Both the position numbers and the translations under genes were made by a program. A stretch of 64,000 nucleotides of DNA from NCBI GenBank assembly GCA_011526565.1, contig WYBL01000011.1, positions 1 to 64,000 on the forward strand, given 5' to 3'. Positions within the stretch are counted from its first letter, which is position 1. Each line of letters begins with the position of its first letter. Shown in pieces: positions 1 to 8,157 of the stretch. The DNA comes from Acidobacteriota bacterium. Its GTDB lineage: Bacteria; Acidobacteriota; Vicinamibacteria; Fen-336. The notes under the pieces were generated by a model. That model saw nothing but the letters and a program-made list of their open reading frames with translations. It made no database searches and was not told the DNA's origin.

Positions 1-283
1 CGGCCGGGTCGGTGCGGTACCAGGCCTCCATCGCCGCCTGCGAGGGAGGCCGGATCGCGACGCCGTTGCCGACGACGCTGGCGACGAGGCCGAGCCCGAC
101 CGCCACGCACGTCGCGCCGGCGCCGCGCCTGCCGGAGGCGCGAAGCACGCCGTACGACAGGAAAAGGGTCGCGAGCCAGGCGATCACCACCGGCGTCGAT
201 CCGCTGACCAGCGAGAAGATCAGGGCCAGCCCGAACAACGCCAGCGCCGCGAGACCCAGCAGCAGCGACAGCAGCCGCCCCAT
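1..283 (-). CDS. Small membrane protein, 3' end off the window
   Basis: The frame is open from ATG at 283 to the left edge, so only the first 94 residues are seen. A good GGGAGG Shine-Dalgarno lies six bases before the ATG. The protein starts with a Leu-rich hydrophobic helix (about residues 3-27), continues into a second hydrophobic stretch (about 31-45) and, after a short Arg/Gly loop, a third (about 57-72), so it looks like a polytopic inner-membrane protein. No family recognised. It is divergent from the small membrane gene starting at 386. Confidence 0.6.
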   Translation of the reverse strand, partial: MGRLLSLLLGLAALALFGLALIFSLVSGSTPVVIAWLATLFLSYGVLRASGRRGAGATCVAVGLGLVASVVGNGVAIRPPSQAAMEAWYRTDPA

Positions 284-385
284 GGCCGCCTCCCGAGGAG
301 CGCGATGGCCCCCCCTCCCATTCTGCGCCCGAGTCCCGGGGTGCGGGGGGAGAGCGGGGGCGTAGGATCCGCCCGGAGACTGGCC

Positions 386-610
386 ATGCCCTTCTGGCTG
401 CGCAATGCCGTGCCCGCGCTGGCGGCCCTCTGCGGGTTGGCGACGGTTGCCGGGCTCTACTTCACGTCGACCGCTCCGCCCGGGGCGACCTTCGTCAATC
501 ACCTGACGGCAGGTGAGTCGTGGCGTCCGATCGCCGCGCTCCTCGGGACGATCGCCGCGATGTGGGGGATCAGCGGCCTGCTCGGCGACGCGTTCAAGAA
601 GCGCCGCTGA
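386..610 (+). CDS. Small two-helix membrane protein (74 aa)
   Basis: ATG at 386 is preferred over an upstream in-frame ATG at 305, because a GGAG element sits just before 386 and a TAGGAT -10-like box lies at 363-368, inside the longer version. The product has two hydrophobic helices (about residues 8-26 and 50-66) and a basic KKRR tail that would face the cytoplasm. No family recognised. It is convergent with yhbY. Confidence 0.6.
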   Translation: MPFWLRNAVPALAALCGLATVAGLYFTSTAPPGATFVNHLTAGESWRPIAALLGTIAAMWGISGLLGDAFKKRR

Positions 611-633
611 ACCGCGAGCGGCCTGCTCTGGCG

Positions 634-927
634 TCAGCGCGGCAGGGCGATCTTCGGGTCCTCGTCGCGCGGGCGGTACAGGATCGCCAGCTTGCCGATC
701 GTGGAGACGAGGTGGGCGTTCGCGTCCTGCGCGAGCTGCTCGGCGATCGCCGCGCGCCCGGGGTTCTCCTCGTCGATCCGCACCTTGATCAGCTCGTGGG
801 CGCGCAGGCTCTCGAGCGTCTTGGCGACGACCGCAGCGGTGGCGCCGGCCTTGCCGACCCGCACGATCGGCTCGAGCCCGTGGGCGAGCCCCTTCAGGTA
901 CTGGCGCTGCTTCGCGGTCAGCTTCAC
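634..927 (-). CDS. yhbY: YhbY/CRM-domain RNA-binding protein
   Basis: A 97-residue protein covering one CRM domain. The N-terminus matches the family pattern (LTAKQRQYLKGLAH) and the GxxG RNA-contact loop is GKAG at residues 25-28. YhbY proteins associate with the pre-50S ribosomal subunit and act in ribosome assembly. The GTG at 927 is chosen because the family starts exactly here; the open frame runs much further upstream only as the antisense of the esterase gene at 974. It stands alone and is divergent from that gene. Confidence 0.9.
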   Translation of the reverse strand: MKLTAKQRQYLKGLAHGLEPIVRVGKAGATAAVVAKTLESLRAHELIKVRIDEENPGRAAIAEQLAQDANAHLVSTIGKLAILYRPRDEDPKIALPR

Positions 928-973
928 GGAGCGAAGGTAGCAGAAATCGCCCGGCCTGATACGCTTCTCCGCG

Positions 974-1978
974 ATGCGGAAGCGGGTGCTGGCCGGGGTG
1001 CTGGTCGCGTCGTTCGCCGCCCTGGCGTGGGCGGACGACGCGCGCGAGAAGCTGCGCGAAGCCGCGGCGCGCGGCGACCTCGAGACCGCCGAGACGCTGG
1101 CGCTGGCCCTCGTCGAGAAGTACCCGAAGGACCCGCTGGCCGCCTTCGACCTCGCCCGCGTGCGCTCGGCGCGCGGCCATCCGGCATCCGCGCTCGACGC
1201 GCTGCGGCTGGCGGCCGAGCGCGGCTTCGCCTGGAAGGCGACGCTGGCGCGGGCCGCGGTGCTCGACCCGGTGCGCGCGGTGCCCGGCTTCGAGGACGTG
1301 CGGGCGCGGATCGACGCCAACGCCGCCGCCGAGCTCGCGCGCTTCGCGGACGGGCCGGCGAAGAAGGCGCGCCTCCTGCACTACGACGCGCCCGGCAAGG
1401 CCGCGAGGCCGACGCCGCTGATCGTCGGCCTGCACCCGTCGGGCACCAGCGCCGACTACCTGGCGCCGCTGCTGCGGCCGCTGGCGCGCGAGCGCGGCGC
1501 CCACCTGGTGCTGGCCCAGGGGCTGACCCCGCTCGGCAACGGCTGGGACTGGGGCGTCGCGGAGCACGCGTTCCACCTGATCGAGCGCGCCATCGACCAG
1601 GCGCGCGTGCGCGCGCAGATCGATCCCGCGCGGGTCGTCGCCGTCGGCTACTCGGGCGGCGGCAACGCCGGCTTCGACCTGGCGCTGACCCGGCCGGAGC
1701 TGTTCGCGGGCGTCGTGCTGATCGGCGGCTCGTACGAGGCGCGCACCGCGCCGGTGCCGACGGCGGCGCCGCGCCTGCCGCGGGTCGCGCTGCTGATCGG
1801 CGAGCGCGACGATCGCTTCGCCAGCAACCGCGAGGCGGAGGCCGCCCTGCGCGCGGCCGGCGGCGCCGTGCTGCTGCGCTCGTACCCCGGCGTCGGCCAC
1901 GAGCTGCCGCCGCGGGTCGAGGCCGAGCTGCGCGCGGCGCTCGAGTTCGTCCTTCCGCAAGCGCCGCCGACGCCGTAG
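974..1978 (+). CDS. Secreted alpha/beta-hydrolase with N-terminal TPR-like region
   Basis: 334 residues. Residues 1-20 form a signal peptide ending in AWA. Residues about 22-130 are Ala/Leu-rich helical pairs resembling TPR repeats. The C-terminal part is an alpha/beta-hydrolase of the PHB-depolymerase/carboxylesterase type: a GLHPSG oxyanion-hole segment, nucleophile Ser227 in GYSGGG, an acidic pair Asp279/Asp280 and His309 in GVGHELP. Expected to hydrolyse an ester in the periplasm or outside; substrate unknown. The M24 peptidase gene follows 41 bases downstream, and both products are exported. Confidence 0.75.
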   Translation: MRKRVLAGVLVASFAALAWADDAREKLREAAARGDLETAETLALALVEKYPKDPLAAFDLARVRSARGHPASALDALRLAAERGFAWKATLARAAVLDPVRAVPGFEDVRARIDANAAAELARFADGPAKKARLLHYDAPGKAARPTPLIVGLHPSGTSADYLAPLLRPLARERGAHLVLAQGLTPLGNGWDWGVAEHAFHLIERAIDQARVRAQIDPARVVAVGYSGGGNAGFDLALTRPELFAGVVLIGGSYEARTAPVPTAAPRLPRVALLIGERDDRFASNREAEAALRAAGGAVLLRSYPGVGHELPPRVEAELRAALEFVLPQAPPTP

Positions 1979-1986
1979 CCGGCCGC

Positions 1987-1992
1987 TACAAT
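1987..1992 (+). promoter_or_regulatory. Candidate -10 box (TACAAT) of the M24 peptidase gene
   Basis: TACAAT lies 27 bases before the ATG at 2020, in the short gap after the hydrolase gene, and a GAGGAGG Shine-Dalgarno follows it. No convincing -35 is seen. It suggests that the peptidase can be transcribed independently of the upstream gene. Confidence 0.35.
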
Positions 1993-2019
1993 CGCCGCCA
2001 CCCCCGAGGAGGCCTGCCG

Positions 2020-3408
2020 ATGTCCTTCCGCCGCCGCACCCTCGCTGCCGCCCTGGCCCTCGTCGCGACGACGGGCCTGTTCGCCTGGAGCCCAGGCACG
2101 CGCGCCGCCGCGCCGCCGCCTTCGATGCCCGAGAAGCTGCCGCCGCTGCGCGAGCAGGACCGCGTCCGCCAGGAGTGGCTGAAGCTGCGGCTCGAGCGCG
2201 TGCTGCCGGGGCTGATGCGCGAGCACGGCGTGCACATGTGGCTGGTGGTCAACCGCGAGTACGCCGAGGACCCGGTGTTCTTCCCGCTGGTGTCGCCGTC
2301 GGTGATGGCCGCGCGGCGGCGCACGATCCTGGTCTTCTTCGACCGCGGCGAGGAGAAGGGCGTCGAGCGCCTGGCGCTGGGCGGCGGCAGCAACGGCGGG
2401 CTGTACGAGGTGTACCGCGACCCGGCGCTGGAGTCGCGCGAGCTGTGGGGCCAGGGCCAGTGGGCGCTGCTGCGCAAGCTGGTCGAGGAGCGGCAGCCGA
2501 AGAACATCGCGATCAACGTGTCGTACGGCCACGCGTTCTCGGACGGGATCACGGCCGGCGAGAAGGAACAGCTCGAGCAGGCGCTCGGGCCCTGGAGGGA
2601 CCGGCTGGTCCGCGCCGAGGAACTGCCGCTGCGCTACATCGAGGCCCGGCTCCCGGAGATGGAGCCCGTCTGGGTGCTGATGCAGCGCACGGTCCACGCG
2701 CTGATCGCCCGCGCCTTCTCCCGCGAGGTGATCACGCCCGGCGTGACGACCACCGAAGACGTGGTGTGGTGGCTGCGCCAGAGCGTCAACGACCTCGGCT
2801 ACGGCGAGTGGTTCCCGCCCAGCGTCAGCGTGCAGCGCGCGGGGGTGCCGGCCAACGCGCCGATCGCGGCCCGCGAGGCGGTGGTGATCCAGCCGGGCGA
2901 CCACCTGCACACCGACTTCGGCATCCACGCGATGGGCCTCGCCACCGACACCCAGCACGTCGGCTACGTGCTGAAGCCGGGCGAGACCGAAGCGCCTGCG
3001 GGGCTGCAGCAGGCGCTGCTCCGCTCGAACCGGCTGCAGGACCTCGTGATGGAGCGGATGCGACCGGGCCGCACCGGCAACGAGGTGCTGGCGGACGCGC
3101 TCGCCGCGATGAAGGCCGAGGGGATCGAGGGCACGGTGTACTGCCACCCGATCGGCGACCACGGCCACGGCGCGGGACCGCTGATCGGCCTGTGGGACCG
3201 CCAGGAGGGCGTGCCCGTGCGCGGCGACGTGAAGCTGCGCGCGTCGACCTGGTTCTCGATCGAGCTGCAGGCGACGACGCCCGTGCCCGAGTGGGGCGGC
3301 CAGCCGCTGCGCTCGGCGCAGGAGGAGGACGCGATCCTCGGCGCCGACGGCCGCATGCGCTGGGCGCTGGGCCGGCAGGAGAAGTACCACCTCGTGCGCG
3401 GAAGATAG
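2020..3408 (+). CDS. Exported M24-family metallopeptidase (Xaa-Pro aminopeptidase-like)
   Basis: 462 residues with a Sec-type signal peptide (residues 1-30). After a domain of about 200 residues typical of creatinase/aminopeptidase-P N-terminal regions comes the pita-bread catalytic domain. The five M24 metal ligands are visible: Asp299, Asp310, His383 (in GDHGHGAGP), Glu415 and Glu435/436. Members cleave N-terminal residues before proline or hydrolyse amidino substrates; the exact substrate is not readable here. ATG 2020 has a strong GAGGAGG Shine-Dalgarno. Confidence 0.85.
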   Translation: MSFRRRTLAAALALVATTGLFAWSPGTRAAAPPPSMPEKLPPLREQDRVRQEWLKLRLERVLPGLMREHGVHMWLVVNREYAEDPVFFPLVSPSVMAARRRTILVFFDRGEEKGVERLALGGGSNGGLYEVYRDPALESRELWGQGQWALLRKLVEERQPKNIAINVSYGHAFSDGITAGEKEQLEQALGPWRDRLVRAEELPLRYIEARLPEMEPVWVLMQRTVHALIARAFSREVITPGVTTTEDVVWWLRQSVNDLGYGEWFPPSVSVQRAGVPANAPIAAREAVVIQPGDHLHTDFGIHAMGLATDTQHVGYVLKPGETEAPAGLQQALLRSNRLQDLVMERMRPGRTGNEVLADALAAMKAEGIEGTVYCHPIGDHGHGAGPLIGLWDRQEGVPVRGDVKLRASTWFSIELQATTPVPEWGGQPLRSAQEEDAILGADGRMRWALGRQEKYHLVRGR

Positions 3409-3414
3409 CCGCAC

Positions 3415-3448
3415 GGGCCGTCCGATTTCGCTTGACGGCGGACGGCCC
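3415..3448 (+). repeat. 10-bp perfect inverted repeat after the M24 peptidase gene
   Basis: GGGCCGTCCG (3415-3424) and CGGACGGCCC (3439-3448) flank a 14-base loop that contains the TTGACG -35-like box. No T-run follows, so it is not a classic intrinsic terminator. It may end or stabilise the peptidase transcript, or act as an operator over the candidate ncRNA promoter. Confidence 0.5.
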
Positions 3449-3466
3449 GCGCGCCATCTTGAAGTC

Positions 3467-3643
3467 GGAGGTCGTCACTGATGGGAGACACTCCACCGAA
3501 CAGAGCCGAAGGCTGACGGGCTGGCGCAGCAAGGCCCGGGCAGCCTGGCGGACCTGACGGGAAGAAGGACGCGCCGTGAAGGCGCGCCGGCTCGCGACAA
3601 GAGCCACTTCGGGGCTGAGGCCAGCATGGCCCAGCCCCTTTTT
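3467..3643 (+). ncRNA. Candidate orphan small RNA with own promoter and terminator
   Basis: There is no plausible ORF between 3409 and 3645. A TTGACG box (3432-3437) and a weak CATCTT box (3455-3460) are spaced by 17 bases, predicting a start near 3467. The RNA would fold into several short hairpins, for example AGCC/GGCT near 3505, GCGCC/GGCGC near 3575 and GGCTC/GAGCC near 3590. It ends at a strong intrinsic terminator. It matches no riboswitch or 6S/SRP/tmRNA pattern I know. The alternative is a long structured 3' UTR of the M24 peptidase mRNA. Confidence 0.4.
3611..3643 (+). terminator. Rho-independent terminator
   Basis: GGGGCTG and CAGCCCC arms, with an inner GGCC/GGCC pairing, are followed directly by five T residues (3639-3643). 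The orientation is plus strand: on the minus strand there is no T-run after the stem. It lies immediately before the stop codon of the minus-strand STN-domain gene and closes the candidate ncRNA/3' UTR. Confidence 0.85.
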
Positions 3644-3645
3644 CG

Positions 3646-5301
3646 TCAGCGCAGCGGCGCGAGGCGGAGGCGCAGCGGTCCGTCTTCGGTGTCGATCAGC
3701 GCGTCCGTCGCCTCGACGCCGCGGATCGTCGCGTCGGCGAGCGCGTCTCCGGTGCGGTAGACGAACAGCGTGCCTGCGGGCGAGTACGCGAAAGCGAGCG
3801 ACGCGCCGCCCGCGTTGCCGAGTCCCGCGATCGCGATCTCGCCGAGGGCGAGGTCCTGCGGTGCGGGTTGCAGCCGCGCGACCGCGCCGCTGGCCGCGAC
3901 GGGCGTCGAGCCCGGCGCCTCGCCCTCGCGCGCGAGCAGCCGCCGGTCGTCCTCCAGCGTCTCGTGCAGTCCCGCGCTCTCCAGCACCGCCTGGCGCAGC
4001 TCGCCGAGCGGCACGTCGCGGGCGAACACGCTGACCCGGCCCAGCGCGCCCTCGGGGCCGAGCGAGGCCAGCGACGCGTCCGCGTCCGTCATCACCGCCA
4101 GCAGGTCGCTCACGCTGGCGCGCTTGAGCGCGAACGAGCCCGTCGCGCCGTTGCCCGCGAAAGGCGCCGGCGCGGCCACGGAGCGCCCGACGGCCACCCG
4201 CCGCACCGCGGCGGGCGGAGAGATGGCGAGGCCCAGCTTCGCGAGCGCGGCCAGCGCCTCGTCGAGGGTCACCCTGTTGAACTCGACGCTCAGGCGGCCC
4301 GCCACGGCTTCGTCGACCACGAAGGCCTGGCCGGTGATCGCGTGCAAAGCGCCGAACGCGTCGGCGGCATCGACGTCGCGCAGCCGCAGCGTCAGCGGCC
4401 CGGCGCCCGGCTTCGAGCCCGCCGGCGCGCGCGCAGTGCCCAGCGTCGTGCCGTCGCGGTCGAGCCGGCACGGCGCCTCGTCCTGGCGGAACGCGTCTTC
4501 CGCGGGCAGCGGCAGGTCGGCGTCGGGGCCGGCGATCGGCGCCCGCCCGCGGGCCTCGAAGCGCTGGCACGCCCCCTCGCGCACGGCCATGAACTGGCTC
4601 ATGCGGAAGAAGCCGCGCTCGAAGCGGCGCTCCAGGCCGAGCACCGGCCCGAGCCCCGCGGCGAGGCCGCGCACCACGAAGTCGTCCTCGAGTTTCGCGT
4701 AGGAGAGGGTGACCGGGCGCTCGCGCACGATCGCGGCCAGCTCGGCGAGGAACAGCCGCGGGTTGCGGCGGGCGCGGCGCAGCGTCGCGGCCTGCTCGGC
4801 CTTGGCCAGCAGCAGCGCGTGGTCGCGCAGGAACTGGTCGGCCGTCGCGCGCGGCACGCCGGCGGTCCGCGCCCGCAGGTCCTCGGGCGGCGGCGGCAGC
4901 GGCGCCCGCGCGGGGCGGTACGGGAAGCTCAGCACGGCGTCGAGCTTGACGCGTTCGTCCGGCGTCGCCTGCAGCGTCACCGACACCACGTCGACGAGCC
5001 GCGGCGAGAGCTGGACCTGGCGGAAGAAGCGGTCGATCTCGACGTAGAGGCCGAGCGCGGTGACGTCGACCAGCACTTCGCCGGTCGCGCCGGCCTCGCG
5101 CGGGGGGCGGGCGAGGGCATCGACGGCGGTGAGCCCGGCGGCCAGCCCGAGGTCGCGGGCGTGGGCCGCATCGGCCTGCCCGGTGGGCGCGTCCGGGAGG
5201 GCGCGGGACAGCGCGGCCAGGCGCCGGTCCAGCAACTGGCGCTCCTCGCCGAACGGGCGCGGCGGGAGCGCAGAAAGCAGCAGGAGGAGGGGCAGGATCA
5301 C
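3646..5301 (-). CDS. Exported protein with secretin N-terminal (STN)-like repeats
   Basis: 551 residues from GTG 5301, beginning with a short Leu-rich signal peptide. Two stretches in the second half resemble secretin/TonB short N-terminal domains (the LRLRDVDAADAFGALHAITG pattern at about 315-375 and again about 405-460). This is the N0 fold used in PilQ/GspD and FecA-type proteins, but there is no secretin pore domain. The N-terminal 300 residues are unrecognised. It follows the RRM gene by 21 bases on the same strand and may be cotranscribed with it. Function unknown; periplasmic scaffold is a guess. Confidence 0.6.
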   Translation of the reverse strand: MILPLLLLLSALPPRPFGEERQLLDRRLAALSRALPDAPTGQADAAHARDLGLAAGLTAVDALARPPREAGATGEVLVDVTALGLYVEIDRFFRQVQLSPRLVDVVSVTLQATPDERVKLDAVLSFPYRPARAPLPPPPEDLRARTAGVPRATADQFLRDHALLLAKAEQAATLRRARRNPRLFLAELAAIVRERPVTLSYAKLEDDFVVRGLAAGLGPVLGLERRFERGFFRMSQFMAVREGACQRFEARGRAPIAGPDADLPLPAEDAFRQDEAPCRLDRDGTTLGTARAPAGSKPGAGPLTLRLRDVDAADAFGALHAITGQAFVVDEAVAGRLSVEFNRVTLDEALAALAKLGLAISPPAAVRRVAVGRSVAAPAPFAGNGATGSFALKRASVSDLLAVMTDADASLASLGPEGALGRVSVFARDVPLGELRQAVLESAGLHETLEDDRRLLAREGEAPGSTPVAASGAVARLQPAPQDLALGEIAIAGLGNAGGASLAFAYSPAGTLFVYRTGDALADATIRGVEATDALIDTEDGPLRLRLAPLR

Positions 5302-5322
5302 GCGCGCGCCTGCCCCTCGCCG

Positions 5323-5916
5323 CTACTCGTCGTAGTCGTCGAAATCCTCGAGCCGCTTGTACTTCTTCGCCGACGGCACGGGCTTGTCGGGGCTCTCGGG
5401 GCGTCCGCCGCCCTCGCGCTTCTTGTTGGGGCGATCGAAGCTGCGATCCGTGCCCCGGTCGCGCTGCCGGCGCGTCGGCCCGGGGCTGGCGCCGAAGTCG
5501 GGAGGGGGAGGCGCGCCGAAACGCGGGCCGCCGCCGCCACCCCCGAAGCCGCCGGGGCGCGGGCCGCCGAAACCACCGCCACCGCCCCCGCCACCTCCGG
5601 GTCGCGGGCCGCCGAAGCCGCCGGGCCGAGGGCCGCCGAACGACGGGCGCTCGCCCGCGGGTCGCGGCGGCCGGTTCTCGGCCTCGTTGATGCGGAGCGC
5701 CCGGCCCTTCAGGTCGCGGCCGTTCAGCATCGAGATGCACTTCTGGGCCATCTCATCCGTCTCGAACTCGACGAAAGCGAAACCGCGGGGACGACCCGAC
5801 TCGCGGTCGGTCGGGATCTTGGCGTCCACGACCTTGCCCGCGGCGTTCATCGCCTCGACCAGCTCCTCGCGGGTGACGTCGAAGCTCAGGTTGCCGACGA
5901 AGACCTTGTTCGAAAT
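5323..5916 (-). CDS. RRM RNA-binding protein with Gly-rich tail, apparent ATT start
   Basis: One RRM occupies residues 3-80, with RNP2 KVFVGNL and RNP1 RGFAFVEF. A Gly/Pro/Arg-rich segment (about 85-155) and a charged tail ending in DDYDE follow. Such proteins are cold-induced RNA chaperones in many bacteria. The conserved N-terminus (usually MSNK-V/L-FVGNL) aligns with ISNKVFVGNL, so the start appears to be ATT at 5916-5914, with GGAG eight bases upstream. The only upstream in-frame ATG is at 6042, and it would add 42 low-complexity residues. A TTGTGG/TACAGT promoter-like pair lies near 6045-6018 on the minus strand, giving a leader of about 95 bases. Confidence 0.75.
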   Translation of the reverse strand: MSNKVFVGNLSFDVTREELVEAMNAAGKVVDAKIPTDRESGRPRGFAFVEFETDEMAQKCISMLNGRDLKGRALRINEAENRPPRPAGERPSFGGPRPGGFGGPRPGGGGGGGGGFGGPRPGGFGGGGGGPRFGAPPPPDFGASPGPTRRQRDRGTDRSFDRPNKKREGGGRPESPDKPVPSAKKYKRLEDFDDYDE

Positions 5917-6056
5917 GACCGATTCTCCACAAAAACCGTTGGAACCTGCGCCGCCCGCGGCCGCGCCCGCGGCCGTTCGTCGCCACCCGGCGAGCGGCGG
6001 CCGGGAACGGCAGGACTGTAACAGATGCGTTTCGGGCCACAAAGGGGGGAAACGCT

Positions 6057-6062
6057 TAGGAT
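6057..6062 (+). promoter_or_regulatory. TAGGAT -10-like box, near-leaderless start
   Basis: TAGGAT ends eight bases before GTG 6071, and no Shine-Dalgarno separates them. It is one of a set of TAnnAT boxes placed 5-9 bases before start codons in this window. Confidence 0.4.
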
Positions 6063-6070
6063 CCGGGGCC

Positions 6071-7192
6071 GTGACCGAGCCCCTGGCCGTCCAGCCCGTC
6101 CGCGCCGGCGCCGACCGCCGCGCCTTCGTGGCGCTGCCCTACCGGCTGCACGCCGGCGATCCCTGCTGGGGTCCGATGCTGCGCCGCGACGCAGCGGCGC
6201 TGATCGACCCGCGGCGCAACCCGTTCTACGAGCATGCGGACCAGGAGTTGTTCCTGGCCCGGCGCGGCCGCGCGGTCGTGGGCCGCGTCGCCGCCATCGT
6301 CAACCGGCGGCACAACGAGATCCACGCGGACCGCGTCGGTTTCTTCGGCTTCTTCGAGTGCGAGCGCGACCCGGAGGCGGCGACCGGGCTGCTCGCGGCT
6401 GTCGAGGGATGGCTGCGCGACCGCGGCTGCGACGCGATGCGGGGCCCGGTCAACCCCTCGATGAACGACGAGGCCGGCCTGCTCGTCGAGGGTTTCGAGA
6501 CACCCGCCGTGCTGATGATGCCGCACAATCCGCCGCACTACGCGGACCTGCTCGAAGCCCACGGCCTCCGCAGGGTGCGCGACCTGTACGCCTACCAGAC
6601 CTGGGAGCACGGCGTGCCGCCGCGGCTGATCGAGGGCGCCCGCCGCGTCCAGCAGCGCTACGGCGTGCGCGTGCGCTCGATGGACCTGCGCCGCTTCGCG
6701 GCCGAGGTGGAGAACATCAAGCGGCTCTACAACGCGGCCTGGGAGCGCAACTGGGGCTTCGTGCCGTTCACCGACCGCGAGATGGACCACCTCGCGAAGC
6801 AGTTGCGGCCGATCGTCGACCCGGCACTCGCGCTGTTCGCGGAGGTCGACGGCCAGCCCGTGGGCGTGGCGGTCGCGCTGCCCGACTTCAACGTCGCGCT
6901 GCGGAAGAACCCCTCGGGGCGGCTGTTCCCGGGAGTGCTGAAGGTGCTGTGGGCCGCGCGCCGCATCGACCGCGTGCGGGTGATCATCCTCGGCGCGCTG
7001 CCCGAGTGGCACCGGCGTGGCGTGGACGCGCTGCTCTACGCGCGGATCTGGGAGAACGGCCGCGCCCGCGGCGTGCGCTGGGGCGAGGCCGGCTGGGTGC
7101 TCGAGGACAACCACCCGATGCGGAACGCGCTGGTGCGGATGGGCTTCGAGGTCTACAAGACGTACCGCGTGTACGAGAAGCGGGTCGGGTGA
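6071..7192 (+). CDS. GNAT-like acetyltransferase family protein (373 aa)
   Basis: The protein resembles a broad bacterial family annotated as GNAT-like hypothetical proteins of about 370-390 residues. They contain an N-terminal AVALPYRLH-type segment, a GPxNPSMNDEAGLLVEGF motif (about residues 130-150) and a C-terminal acyl-CoA-binding-like half ending in KTYRVYEK. Substrate is unknown. GTG 6071 is preceded by TAGGAT (6057-6062), eight bases away, suggesting a nearly leaderless mRNA. The next gene starts inside its stop codon. Confidence 0.65.
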   Translation: MTEPLAVQPVRAGADRRAFVALPYRLHAGDPCWGPMLRRDAAALIDPRRNPFYEHADQELFLARRGRAVVGRVAAIVNRRHNEIHADRVGFFGFFECERDPEAATGLLAAVEGWLRDRGCDAMRGPVNPSMNDEAGLLVEGFETPAVLMMPHNPPHYADLLEAHGLRRVRDLYAYQTWEHGVPPRLIEGARRVQQRYGVRVRSMDLRRFAAEVENIKRLYNAAWERNWGFVPFTDREMDHLAKQLRPIVDPALALFAEVDGQPVGVAVALPDFNVALRKNPSGRLFPGVLKVLWAARRIDRVRVIILGALPEWHRRGVDALLYARIWENGRARGVRWGEAGWVLEDNHPMRNALVRMGFEVYKTYRVYEKRVG

Positions 7193-8157
7193 TCGCGGCG
7201 CTCACCGGCGGCACCGGCTTCGTCGGCGGTCACCTCGCGCGGGCGCTGCGCCGCGAGGGCCACGCCGTGCGCGCGCTGGTGCGCGACCGCCGCCGCGGCG
7301 CGGCGCTCGAGGCGCAAGGCTGCGCGCTGGTCGAAGGCGGGCTCGACGACGCGGCGGCGCTGGCGCGGCTCGTCGACGGCGCCGAGGCCGTCTTCCACGT
7401 CGCGGGCGCCGTGGCGGCGCCGTCGCGCGACGCGTTCTTCGCGGTCAACGCGGAGGGCGCCGGGCGGGTGGCCGCGGCGGCCGCGCGCGCTCGCGTCGGA
7501 CGGCTCGTCCACGTCTCGTCGCTCGCGGTCAGCGGGCCCTCGCGCCGCGGCGAGCCGATCGACGAGAGCGCCTCACCGCGGCCGGTCACGCCCTACGGCG
7601 AGAGCAAGCGCGCGGGGGAGGAGGCGGTGCGCCTGGCCGGCGCGCCGTTCGTGATCGTGCGCCCGCCCGCGGTGTACGGCCCCGGCGACCGCGAGTTCCT
7701 GCGACTGTTCCGGCTGGCGCGGGCGGGCGTCGCGCCGCTGCTGGGCGACGGGCGCCAGGAACTCTCGCTCGTCTACGGGCCTGATCTCGCGGAGGCCCTC
7801 GTGTGCGCCGCGCGTGCCGAGGCGACGCTCGGCCGCACGTACCACGCCGCGGGGCCAGAGGTGGTCAGCCAACGCGAGCTGGTCGCCGCGATCGGCGCCG
7901 CGGTCGGGCGCGCGCCGCGGGTCGTGCCGCTGCCCGCGCCGCTGGTCCGGGCCGCGCTTCACGTCGCGGGCGCTGCCGCGCGCGTGGCAGGGCGTGCCAG
8001 CGTGCTGTCGCCCGAGAAGGCGCCCGAGCTGCTGGCGCCGGCGTGGACCTGTTCGTCGGCGGCGCTCGAGCGCGACGCGGGCTGGCGTGCTTCGACGCCG
8101 CTCGCCGAAGGGCTGCGGCGCACGGCCGAAGCCTACCGGGAGGCGGGATGGCTGTGA
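7189..8157 (+). CDS. NAD(P)-dependent epimerase/dehydratase (extended SDR)
   Basis: 322 residues with an N-terminal Rossmann GGTGFVGGHLA motif, the VSSLAVSG serine region and a catalytic YGESK (Y-x3-K), as in the NSDHL/3-beta-HSD and nucleotide-sugar epimerase branch. GTG 7189 overlaps the previous stop (GTGA), so translation is coupled to the GNAT-like gene. It also overlaps the following PAP2 gene, giving a three-gene operon. The substrate could be a sterol-like, flavonoid-like or sugar substrate; the sequence does not decide. Confidence 0.75.
   Translation: MIAALTGGTGFVGGHLARALRREGHAVRALVRDRRRGAALEAQGCALVEGGLDDAAALARLVDGAEAVFHVAGAVAAPSRDAFFAVNAEGAGRVAAAAARARVGRLVHVSSLAVSGPSRRGEPIDESASPRPVTPYGESKRAGEEAVRLAGAPFVIVRPPAVYGPGDREFLRLFRLARAGVAPLLGDGRQELSLVYGPDLAEALVCAARAEATLGRTYHAAGPEVVSQRELVAAIGAAVGRAPRVVPLPAPLVRAALHVAGAAARVAGRASVLSPEKAPELLAPAWTCSSAALERDAGWRASTPLAEGLRRTAEAYREAGWL

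Noticed and set aside
3467..3643. 6S RNA or a known riboswitch as identity of the candidate ncRNA
   Set aside because: The 5' and 3' ends do not pair as 6S requires, and no conserved riboswitch boxes (cobalamin, TPP, SAM, glycine, FMN) are present.
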